Source: Diadema setosum (taxonomy: Eukaryota; Echinodermata; Echinoidea; Diadematoida; Diadematidae). From it: DNA of 64,000 nt. A program made the position numbers and the translations under genes. The notes under the pieces are model-generated. The model was not told the origin of the DNA. It worked only from the letters and a program-made list of their open reading frames with translations, and searched no databases. Location of the stretch: NCBI GenBank assembly GCA_033980235.1, contig CM067067.1, positions 35,943,200-36,007,199 on the forward strand, in the 5' to 3' direction. Position 1 is the first letter of the stretch. Every line of letters begins with the position of its first letter. Positions 1 to 13,696 of the stretch are shown here, piece after piece.

Positions 1-84
1 CATGCAGGTATAGCTGATCTGCAAAACTGAGATCATTAGTGTGTTACGGTGGTATAAGTAGTGGTGGTTGGGGTCATAGTACGA

Positions 85-300
85 GACCGACACCCACGAA
101 TCATGCAGCCCACGAGTTGGACATAAAAAAACCCCAAAAAACATGTCCATGAGTCATACAGCCCACGAGTCATGACAGCCCATGAGTTCGACACTATATA
201 GGTAAAAACAGCCCTCGAGTTAGACATTATAACACGGGGCTTACTGCGTCTGTCTCGTGGGCCTTGTTTGCTTTGTGTCGAACTCCTGGGCTGTGTGATT
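85..300. repeat. Degenerate repeats of a CCCACGAGT motif
   Basis: Variants of GCCCACGAGT followed by TGGACA or CATG recur at about 93, 108, 148, 160, 178 and 212. An inverted copy (AACTCCTGGGCTGTGTG) lies at about 281-297. Spacing is irregular (12-40 bp). I do not recognise the family; short frames across it are not convincing genes. Confidence 0.45.
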
Positions 301-504
301 GGTGGATGTCAAACCCGTGACGTGCATCGCGATAGTTAACCCTTTGTGTCATTGCTTTGAGTTCAGATCGACACACACACTCACACAAAATATCAAAGCC
401 TTGCATGTACTGTCTAAAGTCTCTGATGCAAAAAGAGTTATCCAAGGAAGGACTGTTCAAACAACACCTTAAAAAAAAAAAAAAAGGGGGGGGGTATAAC
501 ACAG

Positions 505-715
505 AAGTCTTGAAATAGGTGATCTCGGGTTCGAATCCTGTCCGGTAAATATGGCCTTGGACAAACTTTCTTTAAACACTTTCTGTCTCTTGCTCCGGGT
601 GTAAAAGCGATCAAGACAATGTTCTGGTAGCGGTTTGACAAAGGGTTCTCGTGGGGGAACATTCCTTGAGCTACAGAGTCCTCCTTCATGACAGTGCATG
701 ATGAGCATTGTTCTG
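505..715 (+). mobile_element. Truncated tRNA-derived SINE
   Basis: A perfect pol III B box (GGTTCGAATCC, 528-538) is followed by CCTTGGACAAAC, TTTAAACACTTT and a GGGTGTAAA segment. This order is like the body of the SINE near 15.5 kb. The A-box half is missing: the sequence 5' of the B box runs into a poly-A/poly-G tract at 471-494. Probably a 5'-truncated old copy; the 3' border is approximate. Confidence 0.5.
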
Positions 716-1122
716 AGGCCTATTTATCATTGTTACTGATACTTCTGCTATTGCTACTGCTGCTTCTTCCACTATAGGTTTTCCAGCCATTTTCTTAAAC
801 TCTTCATTCAATTTTATCAATTTTCAATTCTGATTCTTCCGGAGAAGCTTACTGCCTCCAGATGTAAGGTTCTATGTCTTCAGATTTTCGTCAATGTTGG
901 TTTTGTTATTGAGAATGTAAATTTCGGCATTCAAATTTGTGAAATGTCAATAAAACATTGTCGTCGAATGTCTCTGCCCCATAGTGACTTAACGATGATG
1001 GGACAAAATGGCCACTTTATGAAACAAAATAATTATTTTGTCATTCGAATTTGTCGAGTGTTATGTAAGTCTTTGTTTTTTCGTGATATCAATAGCAGTA
1101 GCAGTAGATGTAATGTAGTGTT

Positions 1123-1135
1123 ATCACCATCATCG

Positions 1136-1199
<64 letters not shown>

Positions 1200-1203
1200 T
1201 ATC
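1123..1203. repeat. (TCA)n microsatellite
   Basis: About 26 near-perfect TCA units. The poly-Ser open frame across it is an artefact. Confidence 0.95.
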
Positions 1204-2708
1204 ATACTGTAACGTTTTCTGATTTCGTCAACGAGTTTTCAAACTTGATAGAGGGTGGTTTGTGCTTATTCCAAACTTTTATGGAAGACAAAAACTGACG
1301 CTGCTTTTTTTTTATCGACCTCACCAGCTCTAAATCCGATCCAATTGCCACCAAGCTGACATAATTTCGTCAATAATGTTACGTTGGCAAGAATAAATCA
1401 GCGAGGATTATCCGCATTTCTGAGGTGACATTAATGACATTACTGGCAAATGCTGCTGAAAAAACACACGCTTGCTGGTTAAAGGGTATAGTGCAGTTTT
1501 AATGTCATCATTGCAATTAAAAAGGCAAACGTTTCCGTTCTTTCGAGGTTCGCTTTTTTTACATATCCTGCTTTTAACTTTTGCAAAGTTTAAGCTTTGG
1601 TAAATGTAACAAAGAAAATAATGTCCGTTAGACATAGCAACCTAACGCTATTCTTTGTTATGATTGCAGGGTATATAAACAAACTACATAAGGGAATCAG
1701 AGACGTGTAAAAAATATGAGGTACGTACAAGGCCCTGTTTTGCTGCCTTTTTAAGATTCTTGCTTTGATTTTATACGACGATCCCTAATTCCTTCTTGTG
1801 TATTTTGGTTCAAATCGAGAGTCGAATATTACTTCCGAAGCTAAGAATTACGTTGAATATTCTGTTCTGTAGGTTAAAGCTCCTACTTCTCCAAATTGGC
1901 AACACAGCCCGTAATGTCTTGCATGTGGGCAATACCTTCTGGGTGATAAACTCAAGGTACGGGCGCGGCTCACATCTTACGGATCGTCAGGCGTCAATTT
2001 GTCTGAGGTACCAAGGCTAATCCGGCTCCCCCCCCCCCCCACTTTCTCACCCTTTCTTTCGTCTTTTCCTGTATCTTGGCGTCCAAACCTCCCTTGATAT
2101 ATAGTTCCTCAGGTGTGCAACATGGTGAGATAAACAAGGTATGTTTATCACCCAGTGTGACCGTGAGCGGTGCGTATCAAAGTTTCGCCATATCTACCTG
2201 TCGTTTGCTGGGGTGCTGCGCGAGTCGCCTGACAGTACGCAATTTATTACCGCGCCATTCCAAAGTATGATGTTTTCCCCGTGGTTCACCATCAGTTAAG
2301 TTTTAACGGATGGCCTGCGTCGACTTTCAATAATAACTTGACTTGTATTTAGGTGAATTTCGTATAACTTGATTAAACAACAACAACGGCTGTTGCTACT
2401 TCTTCTATAGTCTTCGATCTTCTATATCTTTAGTATTGATGACCTACAGACATTTTCTCGGCATAGCGTTCTCTGATACGTGATCATTCAGAGCAACTTG
2501 TCAATCTTCTTTTGGTCGTATCAAATTAGTCCCACACGTGTAATTTACTGTGTTCACGTCATACCGCACTTCCTACAATTATTACCGCGGTTGCTGACTT
2601 TCGCTCTTCCGCATCTTCCTGTTATTCGATGAGGTGTCAATCCAGGTCGCGCTTGGCACATGCTTAAAAGAAAGACTCAACGTCTGGGAAAGTTTTGCTA
2701 TTCTGTCT

Positions 2709-2800
2709 TTAACCCTCTACGTTCCACCTTCATATCATATCCATTGGTATGTGTGTGTAAAATTTGTGCACGTTTAAGTCATTATCACAAAAAGGGTTAA
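2709..2800. mobile_element. 90-bp TTAA-flanked mini-MITE (copy A)
   Basis: TTAACCCTCTACG at the left and AAAAAGGGTTAA at the right form short inverted ends, each with TTAA. The interior (CATTGGTATGTGTGTGTAAAATT...GTGCACGTTT) aligns with the 90-bp element at 36323-36412. Two independent copies of the same length with the same termini support a mobile unit. No coding capacity. Confidence 0.55.
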
Positions 2801-3409
2801 TCGTAGTACCCTATTGATATCCAATGAACTTCGATTTCTCCTTCTTTAAACACCTTTCTTATGTTTGTAATCTTTCTTATATTTATCAAACGAAGTTACG
2901 AACTACTAACCATCTCAATCATGTCAAAGATATCATTTCAATTCTTTATTTCGTGTAGCGTATCTGGCAAAAACTAAACCGACATACTGAGTCAGCCTCA
3001 TTGTGCAGCTAGTCCTTCAAGTTGTTTTCTTGACAATTCTATTCAATCTTGAAAGATTTTTGAATATTTTGAAATACATTCAGCAATCGTTTCCTATACT
3101 ATGTGTATAAAATGTTGTATTTTGTAATTGTATGGTTTCTAAACTACACGGACTCACAGAAGAACAGCCATTGGATGACGTGAGTGGCCCGTGGTGAAAT
3201 AAAACAAACTCAAACTCAATCCTACTGACATGATCGCGGCGAATAAACTTTCTCGAACAAGAAACTTGATGAGAAATAGTATGATACTATGACACGAGCT
3301 ATGAATACTATGAATTTGCAACTGGGTGTCTATACGCATAAAAAAGGAATTTTGCAATTGGTGTTTATCAACGGGAAAGGAATTATCTTCAAAGGAGTGG
3401 TGTGCATCG

Positions 3410-3471
3410 CGAAAACAACAGCAGAAACAACAGCAGCAACAACAAAAAACAACAAGAACAACAACAATAAT
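3410..3471. repeat. (CAA/AAC)n-rich tract
   Basis: Imperfect CAA triplets. Gln/Asn-rich and Cys-rich frames on the two strands arise from the repeat. Confidence 0.85.
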
Positions 3472-4552
3472 TGAGAAGTATGCTTCCTGCAATACTTCAG
3501 AAATGTCTAGGTTCAATCAACCCCTTATGCGCTACTAGTGCCGATGTGCACTAAAAACCCCGCATAGTGTTGTACAATGTCAAAAATCCCTTGCAGGGGA
3601 TATTGTTAACCAATCGTTGATCAATCAAATACAAGAACAAACATGTATTTCCGATGCATCAGTTGCAAAGCCTTGAATGAAAGTAATTGTCTGTATCCTG
3701 TCTCGTTGACTTCAAGAGCCACTGCCCACTCTCCACATTCTGTTTCTACATCATCTCCTCACTCCTTCCATTCATTGACATGAAGGTAGTATTACGTTGG
3801 ATTCTCGCTGGATCGATTATGGCACGGCTATAATAACGCTATCATCATCAACGCTATCACAAAGGTTACCAACATCATGACCCTCATCGCCGTTGGCACC
3901 ACTAATTGAATTGATTAAGAGGTATTAATTCTTGTGTTCACGAGTACCACAATAAGTAGCGATATGATTAAATGTCACCTTTCATCTCGCTGTTTGTCTT
4001 CTGCCCCGTCTCCTTGTTACTGTTTCATTCACCCACCTTCTTCATCCTCACCTTTCTCCTCCTCATCCTATTTGTTATCGTCCTTCTGCCTCTCCTTTTC
4101 ATTTTCGTTGTCTTATCCTTATCCCCCTCCTCTCCCTCCGTGGCATTCTCCTCCCTCTTCTCTCCTCCTCCTCCTCCTCCTCCCTCTTCTTCTTCCTCTT
4201 CTCCTCATCTTTTCCTCACATCCCTGGTTCTTCTCTCATATCCCTCGTCCTCAAATCAGTTGAAATCTATTTCCATCCAACAACAAAAGGTAATACAAAT
4301 ACAATGTACACATTTAATAAATCGTATTGTTAACAATTTGTAAAAAATGCAAATCACAAAGTTTAATACAAAATATATGAAAGAATGAATGGAAACAAGA
4401 TATTCAATGGTGACAAAAAAGGTAAATATTGCGACCGATTAGAATGATCTACACGGTGCTAAAAAGCAGAGCTTGTAAAAAGTGCGTGGGTAACTAAAAA
4501 AAAATAAAAAATACCAAAATCATACCAATCTATCTATTTGCAATAAGAACTT

Positions 4553-4560
4553 ATATATAT

Positions 4561-4636
<76 letters not shown>
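4553..4636. repeat. (TA)n microsatellite
   Basis: About 80 bp of alternating TA with two early interruptions. Confidence 0.95.
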
Positions 4637-4638
<2 letters not shown>

Positions 4639-4853
4639 CATATATGAAAAGATATTATGCATAGTACTTGTTATAAAGTATCACAAAGTATAATGAGATA
4701 GATGTTACGGCACAAGCACTATTCATTGAACCGTGTGATACCAGGATGAGAAGGATGATAAAAACAACAATATACCTACAGACACACACAGTCCTCGAAC
4801 CTTCCACTCATTATTTCCCTCCCCACAGTCATGGTTCCAATTCATCATATTCC

Positions 4854-5392
4854 TTAAAGGTAGGGGATACCTTTTACAGAACTCCCAAAATGCAGATATG
4901 AAGCTCAGGGGACTTGTTTAGGCCACTGCTTAGAAATTTGGAAGTCAACAGTTATCTACAATTTGAATAATGCACAAAACTCAACTACTCAGTAGTTCTG
5001 TGTGTCAGCCACACTTAAGCCTTTTTGTTGCAGTCTTCTGTATCTTTTTATCTATAAACACAAATCTTAAAGTATAAGAGCTGATGTAATAACATATAGA
5101 GTGTGTGGCAAGAATGTATATAGAAATGTTTGTAAGTTTTGATGAACTTAATTCACAAAATATACATGATGGACACACATGCAGTGCATGGGTCTGCAAA
5201 GGTAGCCTAGTAATGTACTGGAATTTACGGTGAGCCCCGAAAAGAATTCAATTCAAAATCTAACGGTCAATAAAAATGTACTAAATGTTACCTTCCTTTT
5301 CGGGAGTTTCTAAAATGATGCTCTCTTCAACATACCACTGTGTTTATACAACTCTTCATTTAAGGCATGCAAATGGGATTCCCTACCTTTAA
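4854..5392. mobile_element. 539-bp TTAA-flanked MITE
   Basis: The left end TTAAAGGTAGGGGATACC and the reverse complement of the right end, TTAAAGGTAGGGAATCCC, are near-identical inverted termini. TTAA at both borders is the expected target duplication. The interior is AT-rich with no transposase. A small internal hairpin around CCGAAAAG / CTTTTCGG lies at about 5236-5302. The TTAA preference suggests mobilisation by a piggyBac-like transposase (inference). Confidence 0.7.
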
Positions 5393-8300
5393 AGATTGTG
5401 AAAGTTGCATCAGCCATCATTACCAGCGTTATCAACAGCGTAGTTCTGACTGCCTGTCAGTTCGTTTTAAGGTTAACAAATTCTGCTCGCTCCCCCCTCC
5501 TTCTCTCTCTCTCTCTCTCTCTTCTCCATCTAGTTGTCTATTTATATACCTAGATTCTTTTTTTTTTCTGAATCCCTGTTTTATTTACACCTCTTCTTTT
5601 TTTTTCAAATTCAAAGGCAATATCATAACTTAGTCCAAGCCGAAATCCTTCCAAATCGCAGTACATCATCAATTACACAGTAAAAGAAGAAGACGAAAGA
5701 GAAGAAGAAGGAAATATAAGAATGACAACTTAACTCTTCCTGCTCGTGAACAGGCCTGAAAAACAAATTTATTTGATGCCACATCGACTGATTAAACAAC
5801 ATTCAAAGTAGCACAGCCGCTAATGCCTGGTATAAAATGTGACAAGCTTTTGCTATCCCACACGTACTTCTTCCTCGGGGATATTAAGACAATTAAGCAT
5901 CCCGCAAATTCAATTTGGGTTGTTGCGGGGTCCACTGCATTATTGCAGCTGATAGGAGCGAACAAATCTCACAATACGAACAATCATTGCCAGATATTAA
6001 TACCACAACAATGAGCCAACAATAACAAGGAACAACATAAACACCGCATTTTTGTTTGGGAAGAATGGTGGTGTGTGCCAGTACACCGCATACTCCAATG
6101 TGCTCTTTTATTTTGTCCAGTTTAAAACCATAATAGCAGTAAGCCCTACAAAACCAAAGAAACGAACAAAGCAAAGAAGTTCCATTGCTCCTTAAGGTTC
6201 CCGTGCACTATTCTTAGTAGTTCGACACTCATCAAAAAGCGCAAGCACATTTTGCCAAGATCGTGTGCGCGACACGCGTGAAAAAAAAAAAAAGGCACAA
6301 ACTGGAATTGTCCTAGCTGGTAGTAAGATGTTGGAATTATTGCTGCATATTCGCTGCCTGTAAGTAGGTTCCTTGTCCTTTTGTTTTCTGCCTTAACATG
6401 CATGTTCTAAACCCCCGTTTTGCTTTAATGTTCTGATGCAAACTGTCCAGGAGTTAAGATAGGACATAGAAATCATCAAGGAACAAACTAACACATAAAT
6501 TATAATCGCCGAGTGATCTTTGAAATGGGTACCGTACCATTGTTTGTCAGTTGCCATGGTAATTGGGTAAGGCGAAATCACCAATCGGCCTGCACTGATG
6601 ACCAATTGATTAGAAAACTGATCATTTCCAGCGTTTACCTACGGATTTCTGTTTTGATGATTTTTAATCCATGTGTTGGGAGACGAGGATTAATGCCAAA
6701 CTAACCCATCTGTGTATCGTTTTAAATTCAGATTTCCTTTCTGTTTCAGTATTGTATCCCTGCTTGATTAAACGAATGCATTATCACGCATCTTTCTGTA
6801 GGGTGTATCAGACCATCCTCATAAACGCACATAGGATCAAAACCAATCTTAAATTCGTCTTGAATTGTCCAGACAAAACTATTCGGCTCCCATCATTCTT
6901 ATTCTTTTGTGGTGTCTGTGATTTTTTTTTTTTCAATCAGAATGCCGAGACCATCATTAATGCTTTAGTTTCTCAGTTACCGACACTCCGCATGATTGAC
7001 ATGTGAGCAATCTTAGTATGCCTTTTTTATGTTTTATTCCAGATACCAAATAAAGAAACAAGAGGCTTAATTCAAAATCTTATCTAGCATAATCATTATC
7101 AGTATTAGCGAGACTCTAAGGTATCTAAAGCCTTCATCGGTTTGTATTAATGTTTTAATGTCAGCCTACACTCCCCTCCCTCCCTCCCTGCCTCCCCTAC
7201 CCCTCCCCTACCCTTCCCCTGTCTCTTTCTTTATTCAGTGGCTCCTTTTTCTTCATTTCTCCTGGTATTCATCTGTTCCTACTCCCGTTCCCTCTCCGCG
7301 CATTTTTGTAACATCCAACATCGTTGACAAACAACAACTTCATCTTAGAGTCAAGACTATCAGAACTCTGCACATCGCGATGAGTTTCTTGAAACTCTAA
7401 GCATTAAACTTACTTCAAATTACTTACGTTTGGACAATTTTTCTTATGTTTATGCTTAAATCGCTTTTTAAAGCTTAGAGATTATTTTCTTTCTCTTCTC
7501 TTATTCGAGTATGTTCTTCCTTTGGTAGTTTCGGGATGTGCAATTCCAAACCTCAGCTCTCTATAGGAGAGGAGTCGGGTGGCACGGCGACTGCTTGAAT
7601 GCCCCGCCGGCCGATGTCTCAGGGATCGCAGACAATGCATGTTGTGCTGGTGGCTTGTTTTCTGGGTGATCGATCACGTTGTCTACGTCACAGCAAGCAT
7701 ATGAAAAAAATAAAGGATTAAAGTCTCAGACAATGAGACACAAAACAAAACAAAGCAAGACGGGATATTGTGATGAAACATAGATGGAGGAGGGGGTGTA
7801 GCGGTATACGGGGATAGAAAGAAAAGCAACTATGCTACTTATCACAAACAGAATCAATTAGTTAAAGCTTGTTGGTTATCAATCCAGTTGAACAACCTCT
7901 CTCCCTTGGATGGTGGAGGCGAGCCGAGACGGAAGACAGTCTGGGCTGGTAGAAGTCGAGAGGGATCCCACTTGTCGGCCAGACGGGGGTATCACTATTA
8001 ATGTAATAAAGCCCGCCTCTCGAGTCTATCTTAGCCCATGCCGTCGCACTCTCGTCTCGAAGTTCGAAGAACATTCGTCTCGCAGATGAGAAAAGGCTAC
8101 TATTGTAGATTACAGAAATACACTCGCGTTTAGCAGAGAGTCATTGTGCTCAATATCAAACCTAACACACGCTTCGCTAAGTTACCCTCAAAAGAAATGT
8201 TGATCCCGTCTTCCCTTTCAACTCAGTGAACAGCTTACTTCTGACGTAACCAATACTGAAATTGGGATAAAGGGAAAAACAAAACAAAACAAAATGCATT

Positions 8301-9078
8301 GCTTTTATTACGTTATCATTTTTCTTTTAAAAAATGCCTACCATTTTTTTTTCGAAAAATAACCCTCTATAACACCCTTTATCATATCAGCGAATTTTCA
8401 ACACTGTGTACGTATACCGACAACATTTCAACATCAACGTCAATCATCGACAAAGAAGGAAAGAAATACAGGAAAATCATTATCAATTTAAGTTATATAT
8501 ACTATAAGTACACTTTGTATCAGTGTGTATGTAAACATAACAATGCACCTATAAGAGATACTAACTGTAAAGAACGTGAGGTTGGATACAGGCCATTTTC
8601 TATTTCATTGACAAAAAAACAACAACACACAAAACAAAAAAAAACAAAGAGAACTGAAGGATGTATAAATATCACGCATCGAAAGGAGTAGGTCAAGGAA
8701 GGCAGAAAAACAAACAGGTTGACGCGTAAACAATTAAACACGCAAACAGATAAACAAACAAACAAAATGAATAATTACAAGTACACTAGGGATTTGTTTG
8801 ATGCTAAACGTGTGAAAAATCAATGAGCGATGTGATAGTAGAGCAAAGAAGAGCCCTTGAGTTTGCATAATGCCAAAATCCAGTCAATATAATTACAGGC
8901 GTTTGTAATGCTGTTATGTGAACATTATCATATACCCCGCAATTATCCAAGAAGTCGCTCACTGTCATTGGTAACCTGGACCCGAACGTTAAATTTGTTA
9001 TTGTAGCCGCCAATCGCAAATACATTGTTTGATTCTGGAGTCAGGTTCTGTCCAATTGTAGAATAGACTAGTCCTCGT

Positions 9079-9249
9079 TCAGTTCAATTCAATTCAATTC
9101 AATTCAATTCAATTCAATTCAATTCAATCCAATTCAATTCAATTCAATTCAATTCAATTCAATTCAATTCAATTCAATTCAATTCAATTCAATTCAATTC
9201 AATCCAGTCCAATCCAATTCAATTCAATCAATTCAATTCAATTCAATTT
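9079..9249. repeat. (AATTC)n pentanucleotide array
   Basis: About 34 units of AATTC, with a few AATCC variants near 9127 and 9203-9216. It is unusually long and clean for a pentamer. Confidence 0.97.
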
Positions 9250-9260
9250 AATTATTTTCA

Positions 9261-9286
9261 GTTTGTTTGTTTGTTTGTTTGTTTTT
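9261..9286. repeat. (TTTG)n microsatellite
   Basis: Six TTTG units directly after the AATTC array. Confidence 0.9.
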
Positions 9287-10076
9287 TGTCAGTGTCGATT
9301 TCTAATGTCCATGGTACTACCATGACTACGGTCAGGTTCCACCTACAACTCTGCCTGGAAACACGATGACGTCATCATGGCAACGAGTAAATCTAATTAT
9401 AAGATCTGCTGAAGTATAAAGAAGCTGGTGCTAGTGCATTGGAATTACAAATCACCAATAGGAAAATACATGCATCAGTGATGTGCTTATCTACTTCTTT
9501 GAGTTTGTTGCAAAAACCATACTGTTGAGCGATTGAGAACCACGAAAATCGAACATAAATTTTGACTTACAAGTTCACAACAGTGATATGTTTATCGTAT
9601 TGGAGATGAGTATTTCTTTCGGATGATAGGAAATGAGGGTTGTGTGAAGATGTTTCATTTGTCAAACACAATTAGATGATGATCATTTCGCTCTTAAACC
9701 TCTTCGGATTTGTCGTATTTTTTTTCTCCATCTCTTATATACCTCTTTTTTCTCTATTTATCTTTCTTTAGAAAAAAATTCATTATTCTTTGAATTATTA
9801 TTGTTACCCTTTTCTGTGAATGCACATACGATTATGTAAACAGGTGCTGACAGTTACCCGCCACCATTGTTCTTACAATGTGCAAACACGAAAACAGTCA
9901 CATCACACATAGAAACACAACACATACACACGCCCACGCCCAGCAACCGACACATAGATACATACACACTCACCCACACTTACGAATGCCCGCGTGTGTA
10001 CACACATTATCATGAATAGAAGAGCTTAAATAGTCTTCGCACAAATATCTATTTGAAATCGTTCAGGTTATTATTT

Positions 10077-10077
<1 letters not shown>

Positions 10078-10128
<51 letters not shown>

Positions 10129-10131
10129 TAT
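10078..10131. repeat. (AT)n microsatellite
   Basis: Alternating AT with one CAC interruption near 10121. Confidence 0.95.
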
Positions 10132-10931
10132 TTACATTTACATTTTGTTAGTGCTTTTTGTAAGAAATTTTTCCTGAAATCCAAAATTTCGACCTCGCAT
10201 AATTTATCACCCTTTGCCATGAATTACTCGGTTTAGAAAGGCGAATTAATTGAATAAAAATGAAACAATACGACTAGACATGGAAGTAGTAATTATCTAT
10301 ATTGTCAATTGATTTATATCAACGCAAACATTCGCATGCACACTTATATTGGCGGTTTTCGTGCGTATTAATCCATTACATGTCCGCGATTTGGTATCAT
10401 GTGGAGACGCAGCATTTTAGAGATCAACAACCAGCGTAGAATCTAATAAGCTGCCGCATGACTGACTACTTATGAACTGTGACAGACGGGAAAAAACACA
10501 GTCAAAATTGTGTGTGTTTGTGTGTGTAAGAGAGAGAGAGAGAGAGACGTCATGATATAGATTGTGAAGAGGAGTGGGTTGATGGGGGGGGGGGGGACGT
10601 ATTGCTTTGAGCTATGAGGCTAGAATATATATAGCGCGAGCTAGACATGAACGGACGGTCATTCTTCCGCGCTGACAGTGCATACAGGGGGAATGCGGAT
10701 ACATGCCAGATTCGCGATCTCCTCGTTCATTTGCAATTATTAAATGGATGAGCCGCCGGACAAATTTGGTTTCGTTGGAGGCCATTCACAGGCACGTATC
10801 AAACGCTGTGCTGCTGAATACTTGATAAAGTATATCACGCACAAAGCTACACAACACTTGTGTATTGTGTATGTTTGTTCATATAGATATATGTGTGTAT
10901 TTGTATCATGTATCTATTATATATATTTCAT

Positions 10932-10933
<2 letters not shown>

Positions 10934-11015
<82 letters not shown>
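10934..11015. repeat. Compound (AT)n-(CA)n microsatellite
   Basis: About 45 bp of AT followed directly by about 30 bp of CA. The Tyr/Ile and Cys/Val open frames spanning it come from the repeats. Confidence 0.95.
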
Positions 11016-11017
<2 letters not shown>

Positions 11018-11116
11018 TAAAAGATGCAAGTAAAGAAACATTTCCCACTACCACAAGTCTAACAGCAACAACAACAATGGCAACAGAGTATAAGCATTTC
11101 GATGTGGCGCACTTTT

Positions 11117-11162
11117 GTGTGTTTGTTTGTTTGTGTGTGTGTGGTGTGTGTGTGTGTGTATA
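11117..11162. repeat. (TTTG)n/(GT)n tract
   Basis: A short GTTT run merging into GT dinucleotides. Confidence 0.85.
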
Positions 11163-12289
11163 TGCATGTGCGTGCCGTAACATGGGTATACAAAGACTGA
11201 GGTATATACTGTCACAGTGTGTTACAATCACGAAGGAGAAAACTAGTCGTTAATACACGTCACTGATCTTGCGATGTGATATTATTGTTCGGTTAGTGAT
11301 TGTGTGCATAGACACAATGTATATGCATTTTTGTTCCATTCAGTTTGATGAAATTCAAGCTTCATTTTTCTCTTTTGTTATTATGTTCATAGTGGTCTGG
11401 ATTAAATCTTTGAACCAAGCTATTTTGCCCGTCTATCAATGGAAACCAAAATATTGTCAAAATAGGTACGAAGATTACAAACTTTTTTTTTTAGTGATTG
11501 CAGTATGATGTTCTTGTGGAAACGACTGGAACTGTATGAGTTACACATGTACTTCTCCATTCAGATTTGGATTCAATTAACACACCGTTTTCCAGTTCAA
11601 TCTCTGGTGATTTGACAATAAAATGATGAGAAAAAGACTCAAACAATCGATCATTTCTCTCCTTCAGCAATGAGTACACTGAGAAGATGCATTTGTTTTC
11701 TTATTTTGACGAATTGAAATTTCTGTAAATAATATTCGGTCAAACATGGTTGGTCAGTTGTTTAGGCTATACCGTCGTTTCGAATAGTTGAGCTATATTT
11801 TCGTTGTCATCTTTTCCACTAAGAAAGACAGGTTTACCAATGATGGTCTATACGCCAATGTGATAATGCAAGTTTTTGACATTATTAAAAAAAAAAGATA
11901 GACTAAGCGCTTTGCAGAGAAACATAAACGGGGACAATTAAGAGTGGTACATAGGGGCAATGGCATTATAAGTGATTTCTGTTTCAGCAATAATTGGCGT
12001 AAATTGATTATTTCTTCTGTTCTTCTATCCGCCCTTCCTGAGGATCCTGTAAGAGGCACAATCATTGTGCTTGTCTGTGCCCTTGCTTACCAAGATAGGG
12101 GTCTGTCCGCCGGAGAAAGGACATTATCCTATGTAATATCGCCATCAGTCATTACGTTACCCGTGGATGCTCTGTTGTTTTTGTCGTTGTTGTCGTTTCT
12201 TACCATTCTCTCTGAGTGACTTGTAGCCAATGACATTTCCGGTATATTCGTGGGGACGGGAGCGAAGTGCGATTTTTTTTCCCTTGTCT

Positions 12290-12650
12290 AACCCCAACCT
12301 CCTCTGTTCCATTCATTTTTTTTCTTTCTCTTTTTTTTCTCTCTGTCTGTCTTTGTACCTGCTATTCCCCCTCTCTACTCTCTATTCTCTTTCTAATTCT
12401 CTCTCTCCGTCTCTCTCGATCTCTCTTTCTTTCTCTCTTCAGTCAGCCATATCACGTTCGCAAAATTATTGTGCTCACACATTTAACTCGATACTTATTC
12501 CCGTCTCTCTTTCAATAAAATATGTCACGTTACTCTTCCTGCTCATACTCATCTCTCCCTCTCTTCTCCATCTTTCTCTCTCTCTCCCTTTTTGTCTGTC
12601 TGTTTATCTATTTATCTCTATCTATCTCCCTCCGCTGCTTTCCCCGCGAC
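12290..12650. repeat. Pyrimidine-rich (CT)n tract
   Basis: Some 360 bp, mostly C and T on the plus strand, made of TCTC, TTTC and TATC motifs with a mixed-sequence break at 12442-12530. The Ser/Leu-rich 184-codon frame over it is compositional. Confidence 0.8.
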
Positions 12651-13647
12651 TCGCATCCCATTTCATTCAGAATCCATGTGGCGCCACGCTCAAATTGCTT
12701 GATAAGTGGTATATTGCACTGTGCTTGCACACGCGCTTGACCCCCGAAGCCAATCCGCGCACAGAACGTACGCTCACCCGGTAAATGCACGGCAGAAGTG
12801 CATATCAACGGAAACAACAACAAAAAAGGATTCATATGCGATATCAAGCGCAAATTCACAGTCAGTCACCGATAACGTCACCGCTTCGTAGAATGCCTAA
12901 CCATCTCATCTGAAATTAAGGAATCCGTTTCATCAGGCGAAGTAGCTCTACTTGATGCAAGCGTCGAAGAAAAGACACTTTCTTTCTCTTCAATTAAGAG
13001 TGAATTTTTTTATTACCCATCCTGGGCGTGTCTTTTCGTCTGTCTTACCGTTAAATAATTATGCGAGAGTTGTCTACTTCATGATAAAGAGTGTTAAATT
13101 GTCACGTTCCGTCAGTTTTCTTTGCAGGATCTTCCAATGGTTGTTCATCTTCATTAATTCATTTCATATATCCATTAAGAAGTACAAGACAAGTAAGTAA
13201 CACAAGGAGCTGCCTTGAGTAGGCTTACGAGCAGTTTCCATAACCTCTTGAAGAAAAGCTTGGGCTGAGAATCATGCAAGAAAAAAAACAACAACACAAT
13301 AACAATAAAGTAGTAAAAGGAAGGCGCAAAAAAATAAGTTCAGTCTTTTGTTTTTGAAGTATAGGCACGTTATGACATGTATGACGAAGATGCTGTGCCT
13401 AGCGGAGGAGCATAGATTTTGTATTACTTGATTTTATCAAACGAGTTCTGGCCTTTCCTCACAAATGTGAAAGCATCTTATACAGCGACATTGAGGAAAA
13501 GCACACGACAATTGCGATGCAAATCTAACTGGCAAGAGAGAGAATGTACCATATAATACTTTCAGCGTGATTACACAACAACAACAAAATGGTACAGTAA
13601 CAAGGCAAAATTAGTCATGAGAATATCATAATATAGAATGCACTTAG

Positions 13648-13649
<2 letters not shown>

Positions 13650-13694
<45 letters not shown>
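13650..13694. repeat. (AT)n microsatellite
   Basis: About 22 AT units. Confidence 0.95.

Positions 13695-13696
<2 letters not shown>

Larger units (their letters stand above)
1..4853. other. Left end of downstream flank, no gene seen
   Basis: This stretch has the degenerate motif array, the truncated SINE, a TCA array, a 14-C run at 2027-2040, the 90-bp mini-MITE, a CAA/AAC-rich tract at 3410-3471, a pyrimidine-rich CTC/CTT tract at about 4000-4240 and an AT array at 4553-4636. Open frames here are short and mostly low-complexity. None has recognisable domains. Confidence 0.6.

Noticed and set aside
12230..12784. 184-codon Ser/Leu-rich frame
   Set aside because: It is the product of a pyrimidine-rich tract; no starts, domains or splice context stand out.
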